Source of the DNA: Streptomyces sp. MBT65
Lineage (GTDB): Bacteria; Actinomycetota; Actinomycetes; Streptomycetales; Streptomycetaceae
Reading direction: 5' to 3'
Length of the DNA stretch: 36,006 nt
Assembly: GCF_016612545.1 (NCBI RefSeq)
Contig: NZ_JAENRY010000139.1
Span: forward strand, 1 to 36,006
The position numbers were made by a program, and so were the translations under genes. The notes under the pieces were generated by a model. It did no database searches. It was given only the letters and a program-made list of their open reading frames with translations, and had not been told where the DNA came from. Positions 1 to 7,635 of this stretch are shown here, one piece after another. The first letter of the stretch is position 1; each line of letters opens with the position of its first letter.

Positions 1-1
1 G

Positions 2-2416
2 CCCGCCCACCCCCTCGCCGTGCGGTCCCCGTACCTGACCACTTGGCTGGCCGGGGACACCTTGGCCGGCACCTGGCCCACCTTCTGGAACGGGCGGATC
101 ACCGCGCTGGCCGGCATCGCCCGGATCGACGGCACGCCCTACGTGTTCCTGGGCGCCCCGGCGCTGCCCGGCGGGCCGGCACTCGGCACGATGACGCAGA
201 CGTCGTTGCAGCTCACAGCCACCCGGTCGATCTTCACGCTCACCGGGGGCGGCGTCACACTGACGGTCACCTTCTTCTCCCCCGTGGACCTCGGCAACCT
301 GCAACGCCAGTGCGTGCCGCTGAGCTACATCAGCGTCCAGGCCGCGAGCAGCGATGGGGCCAGCCACACCGTGGACGTGCACATCGACGCCTCCGCCGAG
401 TGGGTGCACGGCGACAGCTCCACCCAGGTCACCTGGGCCAAGCAGGCGACCGGCAGCATGACCGCTCTGACCTGCCAACCGGCCTCCCCGGCGGTGCTGG
501 CCGAGCACAACGACCAGGCGTCGTGGGGTTCACTGGTGCTGGCCGCCCCCACCGTGGGCGGGCTGACCTGGCAGATCGGCCAGGACACCGTCGTACGGGC
601 GGCGTCCGCCGCGAACGGAGCCCTGGCCGGCACCTCCGACACCGCCCAGCCCCGCGCGATCAACGACCGCTGGCCCGTGCTGGGCCTCAACCAGAACCTG
701 GGCACCGTCACCGCGTCCGCGCCGTCGGCGGAGTTCCGGATCGTCGTCGGCCATGTGCGCACCCCGGCGGTGAGCTATCTCGGCGCCCGCCTGAACCCGT
801 GGTGGACGCACTACTGGAGCTCGTGGACCGCGATGCTCGACTGGTTCGAGGGCAACCGCGCCGCCGCCCTGTCCGCCGCCGTCGCCTTCGACAAGGCCGT
901 CCACGACGACGCCGTCAGTGCCGCGGGCGGCGGTGACACCGGCGAACGCTACGCCGCCGTCTGCGCCCTGGCGGTGCGTCAGGCCGTGGCCGGGACGGAA
1001 CTCGTCGACCGGAACGGCTCGCCCTGGGCAATGCTCAAGGAGATCTCCTCCAACGGCAACTTCTCCACCGTCGACGTCCTCTACCCGGCGTCCCCCGCCT
1101 ATCTGCACCTCTCGCCCGCGTATCTGCGGCTGCTCCTCGAACCGCACTTCGACTACGCGGAGCGGGCGGGCTGGCCCAAGCCCTACGCCGAGCACGACCT
1201 CGGCTCCAGCTACCCGAACGCGACCGGGCACCTGGACGGCGACGAGGAGGCCATGCCGATCGAGGAGTCCGCCAACATGCTGATCATGGCGGCGGCCGTG
1301 GCCCAGCGCCTTCCGGCGGCCGACGCGGCATCCTTCGCCACCGCGCACTACGCGATCCTGCGCCAGTGGGCCGAGTACCTGGTGGCCAACACCCTCGACC
1401 CGGAGAACCAGAACCAGACCGACGACTTCACCGGCTGGATCGCGCACAGCGCCAACCTCGCGCTCAAGGGCATCATCGGCGTCGGCGCGATGAGCGTGGT
1501 CGCCAAGGCCGCGTCCAACTCCTCCGACGCCACGCACTACGAGGCCCTCGCCCGCGGCTACATCAGCCGGTGGGTCACCCTCGCCCAGGACTCCTCCGGC
1601 ACCCACCTGAAACTCGCCTACGACCAGGACGGCACCTGGAGCCTGAAGTACAACGGCTACGCCGACCGTCTGCTGGGCGTCGACCTGGTGCCCACCGGAG
1701 TGGCCGCGCAGGAAGCCGCCTGGTACCTGTCCAAGGCGGGCACCTACGGCGTGCTGCTGGACCCGCGCAACGACTACACCAAGACCGACTGGGAGATGTG
1801 GACCGCGGCCTGGCTGGCCGACCACCCCGACACCCGCACCATGCTGATCAACGGGGTCTACGGCTTCGCGAACAGCACGCCTTCGCGGGTGCCCTTCACC
1901 GACTGGTACGTCGTCGCCACCGGAGCCCAGCGGGGCTTCGCCGACCGCCCCGTGATCGGCGGTGTCCTCGCCCTGCTGAACGCCCCGGCGAGCGACTCCG
2001 CCTCTTGGAAACGTATCCAGAACAGGAACTCCGGCAAGCTGCTCGCCGTCAGCGGCATGTCCCTCGCCGACAGCGCCGAGGTCACCCAGTACGAGGACAA
2101 CGGCACCGCCGACCACCAGTGGACCGTGGTCGACAACGGCGACGGCACCGTCAAGATCTACAACCGCAACAGCGGCAAACTGCTCGCCGTCCACGACCAG
2201 AGCACAGCCGACGGCGCCCACGTCCAGCAGTACAACGACAACGGCACCCAAGACCATCTCTGGAGGTGCGTCGACAACGGCGACGGCTGGATGAAGATCG
2301 TCAACGTGCACAGCGGCAAGCTCATGGCCGTCGACGGCGCATCCCAGGCCAACGGCGCCCAGGTGACGCAGTGGAACGACAACGGCACCTCCGACCACCT
2401 CTGGCGGCTCGTCTGA
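2..2416 (+). CDS. Glutaminase (GtaA/DUF4965-DUF1793 type) with C-terminal ricin B-type lectin domain, 5' end cut by window
   Basis: The open frame enters from the left edge, so the start lies outside the window; a GTG at base 20 is internal by family comparison, because the preceding PLAV-RSPYL-TTWL stretch is normal for this family. The body matches the DUF5127/DUF4965/DUF1793 architecture of fungal and Streptomyces GtaA-like glutaminases, with the signatures EESANMLIM and QNQTDDFTGW followed by NLALKGIIG. These enzymes are usually secreted and hydrolyse glutamine; a signal peptide cannot be checked here. From about base 2000 to the stop there are three consecutive repeats of about 48 residues, each with a NxxSGKLxAV core and a DNGTxDHxW end, which form a ricin-type beta-trefoil (RICIN/CBM13-like) expected to bind sugars. 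The substrate is inferred from the family only. Confidence 0.85.
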   Translation, partial: PAHPLAVRSPYLTTWLAGDTLAGTWPTFWNGRITALAGIARIDGTPYVFLGAPALPGGPALGTMTQTSLQLTATRSIFTLTGGGVTLTVTFFSPVDLGNLQRQCVPLSYISVQAASSDGASHTVDVHIDASAEWVHGDSSTQVTWAKQATGSMTALTCQPASPAVLAEHNDQASWGSLVLAAPTVGGLTWQIGQDTVVRAASAANGALAGTSDTAQPRAINDRWPVLGLNQNLGTVTASAPSAEFRIVVGHVRTPAVSYLGARLNPWWTHYWSSWTAMLDWFEGNRAAALSAAVAFDKAVHDDAVSAAGGGDTGERYAAVCALAVRQAVAGTELVDRNGSPWAMLKEISSNGNFSTVDVLYPASPAYLHLSPAYLRLLLEPHFDYAERAGWPKPYAEHDLGSSYPNATGHLDGDEEAMPIEESANMLIMAAAVAQRLPAADAASFATAHYAILRQWAEYLVANTLDPENQNQTDDFTGWIAHSANLALKGIIGVGAMSVVAKAASNSSDATHYEALARGYISRWVTLAQDSSGTHLKLAYDQDGTWSLKYNGYADRLLGVDLVPTGVAAQEAAWYLSKAGTYGVLLDPRNDYTKTDWEMWTAAWLADHPDTRTMLINGVYGFANSTPSRVPFTDWYVVATGAQRGFADRPVIGGVLALLNAPASDSASWKRIQNRNSGKLLAVSGMSLADSAEVTQYEDNGTADHQWTVVDNGDGTVKIYNRNSGKLLAVHDQSTADGAHVQQYNDNGTQDHLWRCVDNGDGWMKIVNVHSGKLMAVDGASQANGAQVTQWNDNGTSDHLWRLV

Positions 2417-2521
2417 CCCACCCCGACGGCTGACATGAGCACACCACAGACCGCACTCCGGAGACCGTCGCCCCACCGATCCACGCCTTTCCCGCCCCAC
2501 AAGGAAATGAAGGAGCGCTCC

Positions 2522-3694
2522 ATGCGAAGCCCCACGAAACTCTGCCTGGGCCTGTCCGCCCTGCTGGTCCTGGGCACCGGAGCCCTGGGTCTGACACCTG
2601 CCGCCGCATCGCCGTCGCAGCCGACCTCGCCCCAGGCCCTCTCCCCCGGTCTGACCACCGCTCTCCAGCGGGACCTCGGACTGACCGCGTCGCAGGCCCG
2701 CACCCGGCTGGCGCGGGAAGCCGCCGCCACGAAGCTCGCACCTCGCGCCGAACGGGCGGCTGGGCAGACCTTCGGCGGTTCCTGGTACGACACGGCCCAC
2801 GGCACCCTCGTCGTCGGACTCACCGACACCGGTGGCGCAGCGGCCGATTCCGTACGGTCCACCGGCGCCACCGTCGTACGGGTCACGCACAGCGCACACA
2901 CCCTCGACGCCACGAAAACGGCACTCGACAACGTTGCCAGGACGGACGGCGCCCCCTCGGCCGTCCGCAGCTGGCACGTCGACCCCCGCACCAGCACGGT
3001 CGTGGCGGAGGTCAGCAAGGGAGCCGAACACAGCGCGGCCGTAACGAAGTTCCTGGCACCCGCGCGCAAGTCCGGGCTGCTCACCGTCAACAGCGTCACC
3101 ACGGCGCAGAAGCCGCAGACCTTCGCCGCGGGCACCGTCGGTGGCGACCCGTACTACATCAACGGCAACACCCGCTGCTCCATAGGATTCTCCGTGGTCG
3201 GCGGCTTCGTCAGCGCCGGACACTGCGGAACGCCCGGCAGTTCCGTGGTCGGCTGGGACGGCTCGGCGATGGGTACCTTCGCCGGCTCGTCGTTCCCGGG
3301 CAACGACTACTCGTACATCCGGATCGGCAACGGCTGGTGGACCGTCCCGGTCGTGCTCGGCTGGGGCACCGTCAGCGACGTCCTGGTCCGCGGCTCTGCG
3401 GTGGCGCCGGTCGGCTCGTCGGTGTGCCGCTCCGGCTCGACGACCCACTGGCACTGCGGCACCGTCCTCACCCAGAACGAGACCGTCAACTACAGCCAGG
3501 GATCGGTCTACCAGCTGACCGGCACCAGCGTCTGCGCCGAACCCGGCGACTCCGGCGGCTCGTTCATCACCGGCGACCAGGCCCAGGGCGTGACCTCCGG
3601 CGGCTGGGGCAACTGCACCAGCGGCGGCCAGACCTGGTTCCAGCCGGTCAACGAAATCCTCAGCACCTACGGCCTCACACTCGTCACCGCCTGA
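2522..3694 (+). CDS. Secreted streptogrisin-like serine protease (S1 family) with pro-domain
   Basis: The ATG at 2522 is chosen over an upstream in-frame ATG (2435) because AAGGAG lies 7 bases before it and a clean signal peptide follows: basic MRSPTK, a leucine/alanine-rich core, then TPAAAS. The product is 390 aa. Residues ~35-190 resemble the alpha-lytic-protease type pro-region, which acts as folding chaperone and is removed. The mature chymotrypsin-like domain shows the triad: His234 in SAGHCG, Asp262 in GNDYSY, Ser344 in GDSGGS. Six cysteines fit the family's disulfides. It should be exported and degrade extracellular protein. A perfect hairpin at 3761-3795 ends the unit. Which streptogrisin (A-E, SAL type) it is closest to cannot be settled by eye. 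Confidence 0.93.
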   Translation: MRSPTKLCLGLSALLVLGTGALGLTPAAASPSQPTSPQALSPGLTTALQRDLGLTASQARTRLAREAAATKLAPRAERAAGQTFGGSWYDTAHGTLVVGLTDTGGAAADSVRSTGATVVRVTHSAHTLDATKTALDNVARTDGAPSAVRSWHVDPRTSTVVAEVSKGAEHSAAVTKFLAPARKSGLLTVNSVTTAQKPQTFAAGTVGGDPYYINGNTRCSIGFSVVGGFVSAGHCGTPGSSVVGWDGSAMGTFAGSSFPGNDYSYIRIGNGWWTVPVVLGWGTVSDVLVRGSAVAPVGSSVCRSGSTTHWHCGTVLTQNETVNYSQGSVYQLTGTSVCAEPGDSGGSFITGDQAQGVTSGGWGNCTSGGQTWFQPVNEILSTYGLTLVTA

Positions 3695-3760
3695 TCCACC
3701 AGGCGATCCCCGTACGACCGCGCTGCGGAGACACACCGTCAAGACGCCATGCGCTTGGCT

Positions 3761-3800
3761 ACGGCCGTCCGGCTCGCTCAGAGCCGGACGGCCGTTCGTG
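3761..3800 (+). terminator. Strong hairpin terminator after the protease gene
   Basis: A perfect 15-bp inverted repeat (3761-3775 with 3781-3795, arm ACGGCCGTCCGGCTC) is separated by a 5-base loop, 66 bases after the protease stop. There is no clear T-run, which is common for Streptomyces terminators. Confidence 0.8.
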
Positions 3801-3956
3801 CCACTTGGGGTGCGACCCCCGCCCTGCCTGCGTCCGGTGGAACGGGCTGATCACACAGCCTCATTCCGACGTAGGGAGAAGGCGCCCGAGGCAGCCACCA
3901 GGACTGCTGCCTTCACGGCCCGTTCCGGGAGTCGGGGGTCCGGGTCGGTTCGTATG

Positions 3957-4244
3957 AGCACCAGTCGGTGGCAGAGGCGAACCGGCCCGCGTTCCACCGC
4001 CCGTGCGTCACGGCCTTCGGCGACCTGCCCGGCCGGCACGTCGTACTCCGGACTCGACCAGGCTGACGCCTTCGTCACCCACGCCGACATGGGCGGGTGC
4101 GGCCAGACCCTCCGCGCGGCGCTGAACGGCCTCGTCGCCGATCCACAACGCATCGCCCGTTCCAGGCAGTTGCAGGCCGACGCCCCCGCCGAGGGCGACA
4201 CCTCGCGCGCCGCAGACCTTGTCGAGGACACGCTGCCCGCTTGA
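3957..4244 (+). pseudogene. Remnant of an OleD/Mgt-like macrolide glycosyltransferase (C-terminal scraps, frameshifted and deleted)
   Basis: Two short stretches in different frames line up with consecutive parts of antibiotic-inactivating glycosyltransferases of the OleD/Mgt type. From 3957 a frame reads RPAFHRPCVTAFGDLPGRHV VL, close to the region before the UDP-sugar site, and hits a stop near 4060. A second frame from about 4059 reads ADAFVTHADMGG (family: ADxFVTHAGxGG), then jumps directly to the family C-terminus, LVADPQRIARS and later SRAADLVEDTLPA, ending at 4244. The nucleotide-sugar binding segment between them is missing. So this gene has at least one frameshift and one internal deletion and cannot make an active enzyme. 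The family assignment is from remembered conserved motifs; an alignment would settle it. Confidence 0.6.
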
Positions 4245-4341
4245 ACGGGTGCTCCGGCCGAGAAGGAACCGGGTCAGCAGACGGGCACGCGTTAAGAGGC
4301 CTGCCGAGTCCGCTCAGCGTGCGGCGGAGCCGGCCGCTGCC

Positions 4342-5220
4342 TCATGCGCTCGCCGAACGTGGCGCGGGTGCCGGCGCCCACCGGATCATCGAGGCGAGGG
4401 CGGAGCCGAGCGGGCGCACACAGAGCGTGTCCACCGCCGCGAGCCGGGGCAGTCGTAGCTTCCGTACTGCCCAACGCGGCAGGAGCGAGACCGCGTTGGC
4501 GGCGAGCGCACCGTAAGGGAGACGGGCCGCGAGAGGCAGCGGCGGGTTCAGGAGGAGGACGCGTGCGGTGTCGCGTGCCTGCGGGGTCGCTGCCAGCTCC
4601 GGGCGGTACGCGGAAAGGTGCTCGGCCAACTCGGCCCGGCTGCGCGGCGGATCGAGCACCCCAAGCGCGAGGGCGACCTTGGCGGTGTTCTCGACACAGC
4701 CGTCGTACTCCGCATCCGTCAAAGGACGCGCCCCGTAGCGCTGGTGGGCCCGCGGGAAGCTGTCCACCTCGGCGATGTTGACCCAGCGGAGCAGGTGCGG
4801 ATCGGAGGCGTGGTACGGCTCACCCCGGTCGGTCTCGCCCCGCACCCTCTCGTGCACGGCCCGGACCTGGTCACAGGCCCGCTGTGCCTGGTCGGCGGTG
4901 CCGTATGTCGTCGTGGCCAGGAAGGTGCTCGTCCGTTGCAGTCGGCCCCAGGGGTCACCGCGGAATCCGGAGTGGGCGGACACGGCCGCCATGGCCAACG
5001 GATGCAGCGACTGGAGGAGCAGGGCGGACAGACCGCCGATGAACATCGAGGCGTCACCGTGCACGCGACGGACAGGCTGCTCCGGGCCGAACCAGAGCGG
5101 GCCGGGGGTGTCGTGGATCCTGGCACGGTTGCGCGGGCCGTCCGGTCCGGCGATACGGGCGAACACGGCAGCACCCAGCCGTTCCCGCGGGCCGGGACAC
5201 CCGGCGACGGAGGGTTTCAT
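4342..5220 (-). CDS. DUF2236 / MpaB-family oxygenase-like protein
   Basis: The product is 292 aa, the usual length for DUF2236 proteins, a family that includes latex-clearing (Lcp) and mycophenolate-pathway MpaB heme-dependent oxygenases. The conserved blocks are visible: LLLQSLHPLAM followed by HSGFRGDPWGRL, an R-x3-T pair in RLQRTSTF, AVHERVRG (whose His is the likely axial heme ligand by family analogy), and YHASDPHLLRWV. The ATG at 5220 (MKPSVAG) has GGAAGG 9 bases upstream; the open frame extends further but the extra N-terminus is low-complexity and non-coding in composition. It stands alone, divergent from the GH16-like gene. The substrate is unknown. Confidence 0.85.
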   Translation of the reverse strand: MKPSVAGCPGPRERLGAAVFARIAGPDGPRNRARIHDTPGPLWFGPEQPVRRVHGDASMFIGGLSALLLQSLHPLAMAAVSAHSGFRGDPWGRLQRTSTFLATTTYGTADQAQRACDQVRAVHERVRGETDRGEPYHASDPHLLRWVNIAEVDSFPRAHQRYGARPLTDAEYDGCVENTAKVALALGVLDPPRSRAELAEHLSAYRPELAATPQARDTARVLLLNPPLPLAARLPYGALAANAVSLLPRWAVRKLRLPRLAAVDTLCVRPLGSALASMIRWAPAPAPRSASA

Positions 5221-5482
5221 GGCGCATGGCCTTCCGCCAACCTGTCTTCCATTGTGCCGGGACCCTTCGTCGCCGTAGCCGGAGAGTCTCGGGGGAAGCG
5301 CCGCCCGTCGGTCCCGGTGCAGGAGGACCACGAGCGCGCATGCCGCCTCCGTTTCCACGCCGGACGCGCTTTTGGATGCGGACCGGAGAGAGCCCTTACG
5401 ACGATGCGAACCCTGCCGTGACACCACCGGGCGAGACCGGCTTTCTTGCCGCCGCCGGACAGCCGATGTCTCTACGTCCGGG

Positions 5483-5506
5483 CAGGGACAGGGACAGGGA
5501 CAGGGA
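5483..5506. repeat. Short tandem repeat, (CAGGGA)4
   Basis: Four exact copies of the hexamer CAGGGA sit upstream of the GH16-like gene and grade into a GC-rich CCGGGGCGGGGGCGGG tract. Such a tract is prone to slippage; no function is evident. Confidence 0.9.
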
Positions 5507-5533
5507 CCGGGGCGGGGGCGGGCATATGTCGGG

Positions 5534-5545
5534 CGAACATGTTCG
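5534..5545. promoter_or_regulatory. Perfect palindrome CGAACATGTTCG, candidate operator
   Basis: A 12-bp perfect palindrome lies 165 bp upstream of the GH16-like start and about 310 bp upstream of the DUF2236 start. It resembles half-sites of the actinobacterial LexA box (GAAC-N4-GTTC) but has N2 spacing, so LexA is unlikely. Binding by another dimeric repressor is inference only. Confidence 0.3.
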
Positions 5546-5710
5546 TGCGCCATGTGCGCGTTCGGACACGGACAGCCGACCCGTCACCTGCACGTGCGAA
5601 GCTTCCCCGCGCTCAGCCGGCCACCGCATGGCGGGCCGCCGTACCGGGCAGCACTGCGGCAGCCGACGCCTTGCCCCCACCTCAACCCCACCCCACCCAG
5701 GGAGCCGTAT

Positions 5711-6436
5711 GTGAGCGATGTCGTCTTCACAGCCGATTTCACCTCCACCAGCCAATGGGTGGCAGGCCGTTCCTGGGCCTATCCCGACGGCGGTCCCACC
5801 AACCCGGGCGACAACAAGCTGGACCACCTCACCTCCGATCCGGCCTACTCCCGCACCGGTACGTTCCGCGCCACCCGCAGGACCGACGGTTTGTGGAGCA
5901 CCGGACTGCTGACCACCGAGGGAAGCGACGAGGCCTTCATGGTCCGCACCGGCGACCGGCTCCAGGCCCGCGTCCAACTGCCCACCGGGCTCGGTGCCTG
6001 GCCAGGGATCTGGACCTGGCGCGACGGAGGCAACGAGGTCGACGTCTTCGAGTACCACCCCGACAACCCGGACCTGCTCGAACTCAGCAACCACGTCCGC
6101 GAAGGACACACCTACCTCCACCATCCGGCGGTGAGTCCGGGCGCCGTCGTCGACCTCGGAGTGACCTTCGGCCGCCGTAGCGTCGTCTGGACACTCAACG
6201 GCACCCAGGTCTTCGCCGACGGCCGGGGCGTCGGCTCCAACTGGCACGCCTACCTCATCGTCAACCTCTCCGTCTGCGCCGGCAGCTACCACCCCCGCCC
6301 CGACATCAAGTCCACCGAACTGTCGTACCGCGTCGAGAACTTGACCGTGCACCGGCGCCTGATCCCGCACGCGGCGGAACCCCACGACGACGAAGCGACG
6401 ACGGCCGGGACGGCAACGGCGGACGGCACACCGTGA
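5711..6436 (+). CDS. GH16-like (concanavalin-A-like fold) glycoside hydrolase or lectin, no signal peptide
   Basis: The GTG at 5711 follows GGGAG in CCAGGGAGCCGTAT; an overlapping ATG at 5709 reads straight into TGA, so GTG is the start. The product is 241 aa. Residues 109-114 read EVDVFE, the ExDxxE catalytic signature of family GH16 (nucleophile E109, D111, acid/base E114), preceded by GxWPGIWTWRDGGN as in laminarinases and related enzymes. The C-terminal part (YLIVNLSVC, then the ENLTVHR strand) fits the closing strands of the jelly-roll. The last ~20 residues are low complexity. Unlike most GH16 enzymes it has no signal peptide, so it is either cytoplasmic or exported in another way. The substrate (a beta-1,3 or beta-1,4 glucan or galactan) is not predictable from what is seen. 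Confidence 0.75.
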   Translation: MSDVVFTADFTSTSQWVAGRSWAYPDGGPTNPGDNKLDHLTSDPAYSRTGTFRATRRTDGLWSTGLLTTEGSDEAFMVRTGDRLQARVQLPTGLGAWPGIWTWRDGGNEVDVFEYHPDNPDLLELSNHVREGHTYLHHPAVSPGAVVDLGVTFGRRSVVWTLNGTQVFADGRGVGSNWHAYLIVNLSVCAGSYHPRPDIKSTELSYRVENLTVHRRLIPHAAEPHDDEATTAGTATADGTP

Positions 6437-7635
6437 CAAGCCCCGGGCGGCAGGGCGTCCGGGGGGGCGCACTGGCCGAAAGCCGCTGATTCCGGCAGCT
6501 CTGCCACACCGACCGTCGACGCGGCATCCCTTCGCCCGGCTCGCGGCCGCCTACGAGACCGTCGACACCACCGTCTGCCGGCTCGTCCCTCACAGCGAGC
6601 CGGTAGCCCCATCGGCGAACTCGGCCTTCGCTGCTCTCCCCCACCACGATCCGGTGCCCGATCACCACGCCCCGGCAGGGAACGCCCGAGTCGGGGCCGT
6701 CGACAGGGTTCAGCGGCAGGGACACCGGACACTTGCACGCTCGCCGAGTCGAACGCGACGTCCGGCGATGCCAGGTCTACGCCACGCAGTCCGCGAGCGC
6801 GCGCTGCACGCATTGCCGGAGCGGTGTCACGACGTCAGGGGCCAGGGGAACGCTGACGACGTTCGCGCTCGTCGCGCACCACGGACCTCCAACTGCGGTG
6901 ACGGGACGGGCACTTCAGAGCAGAGACAGACGATCTCGCACAGGACGGGCGCTGACACATCGTGCACCCTCCGCCTGCACACGTCTGGCGCACCGGGCAC
7001 CACACGTCACTGATCGGAACCGCAGCCTCTCGTACAGGTGTGGCAGTCACGGCCGTGATCATCGCCGCCACGACGCCGCCCTTCGCGCCCTCCGCCATGA
7101 CCAACTCCACCGGCGCCGTCGGCGACAGCCTGGACTTCCACAAGGGTTCGCCGAAAATGATCATCTTCGGCATCTCCGTCACCTGTACGTCGAACCCCGA
7201 CCAGTCACCCGGGCCCTCCGTCTTCAGCTGAGCCCGCCGTGCGCGAGTGACCCGTTCCCGATCACACCCGCGCCCACGGAGTTCCGAACTGCCGCTGCGA
7301 GCGGACGCCGCCCTACCCGCACCGGGATCAGCCTCCGCGAGGCTTCCGCCCGGGCAATGCCCTACCGGCCGCGAGATTTCCGTGAGCGCCGCGTACAACG
7401 CGTACGCCCCCCTCGACACGCGACTCTCATCGTCACGGGAATCCACACCGGCGACATCCAGGCAACTGCCGTACTTGACGGCCCTGTTGATACTCATCGT
7501 GGTTCAACTCATGGGCGTGCGAGGTCTGTTGTCAGTGGCCGGCGGTACGTTTTGCAGGCGTCGCGGGCCGCAAGGCCGCGCCACGCACATCGCGACCGGT
7601 GACCCCGGTACGCCCCGAACGACGTAGGGACACGC
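6437..7635. other. Gene-poor region of 1.2 kb with possible decayed sequence
   Basis: No open frame here has convincing codon bias plus a start and ribosome site. At about 6505-6600 one plus frame reads HPFARLAAAYETVDTTVCRLV, weakly like the helix-turn-helix part of IS5-type transposases, but nothing around it supports an intact element. Around 7020-7230 both strands are open (89 aa plus, 220 aa minus) and meet at the palindrome 7151-7170. I see no product I can name. The last ~150 bp should carry the promoter of the discoidin-domain gene. Confidence 0.5.
7151..7170. promoter_or_regulatory. 20-bp near-perfect AT-rich palindrome, candidate operator
   Basis: CCGAAAATGATCATCTTCGG is self-complementary except for one A/C pair, and is AT-rich inside a very GC-rich region. 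It could be a dimeric regulator site or a relic; it lies about 465 bp before the next recognised gene, so its target is unclear. Confidence 0.35.

Larger units (their letters stand above)
5221..5710. other. Divergent intergenic region (490 bp)
   Basis: No convincing gene. It lies between the divergent starts of the DUF2236 gene and the GH16-like gene and must hold both promoters. It contains four CAGGGA tandem units (5483-5506) and a perfect 12-bp palindrome (5534-5545). Open frames crossing it have poor codon bias. Confidence 0.6.

Noticed and set aside
530..3742. A 1070-aa minus-strand open frame opposite the glutaminase and protease genes
   Set aside because: It is the mirror of two well-supported genes; its composition is low-complexity Gly/Ala/Val/Arg typical of antisense frames in high-GC DNA and it shows no domain.
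3851..4231. 126-aa minus-strand gene in the protease-DUF2236 gap
   Set aside because: The plus strand here has recognisable glycosyltransferase remnants and the minus frame has no ribosome site or domain.
5483..5506. CRISPR-like repeat array
   Set aside because: Only four contiguous hexamers without spacers; a simple tandem repeat. No other repeated units with spacers were seen in the window.
5534..5545. LexA (SOS) box
   Set aside because: Half-sites GAAC and GTTC are separated by 2 bases, not the 4 of the actinobacterial/Bacillus consensus, and neighbours are not DNA-repair genes.
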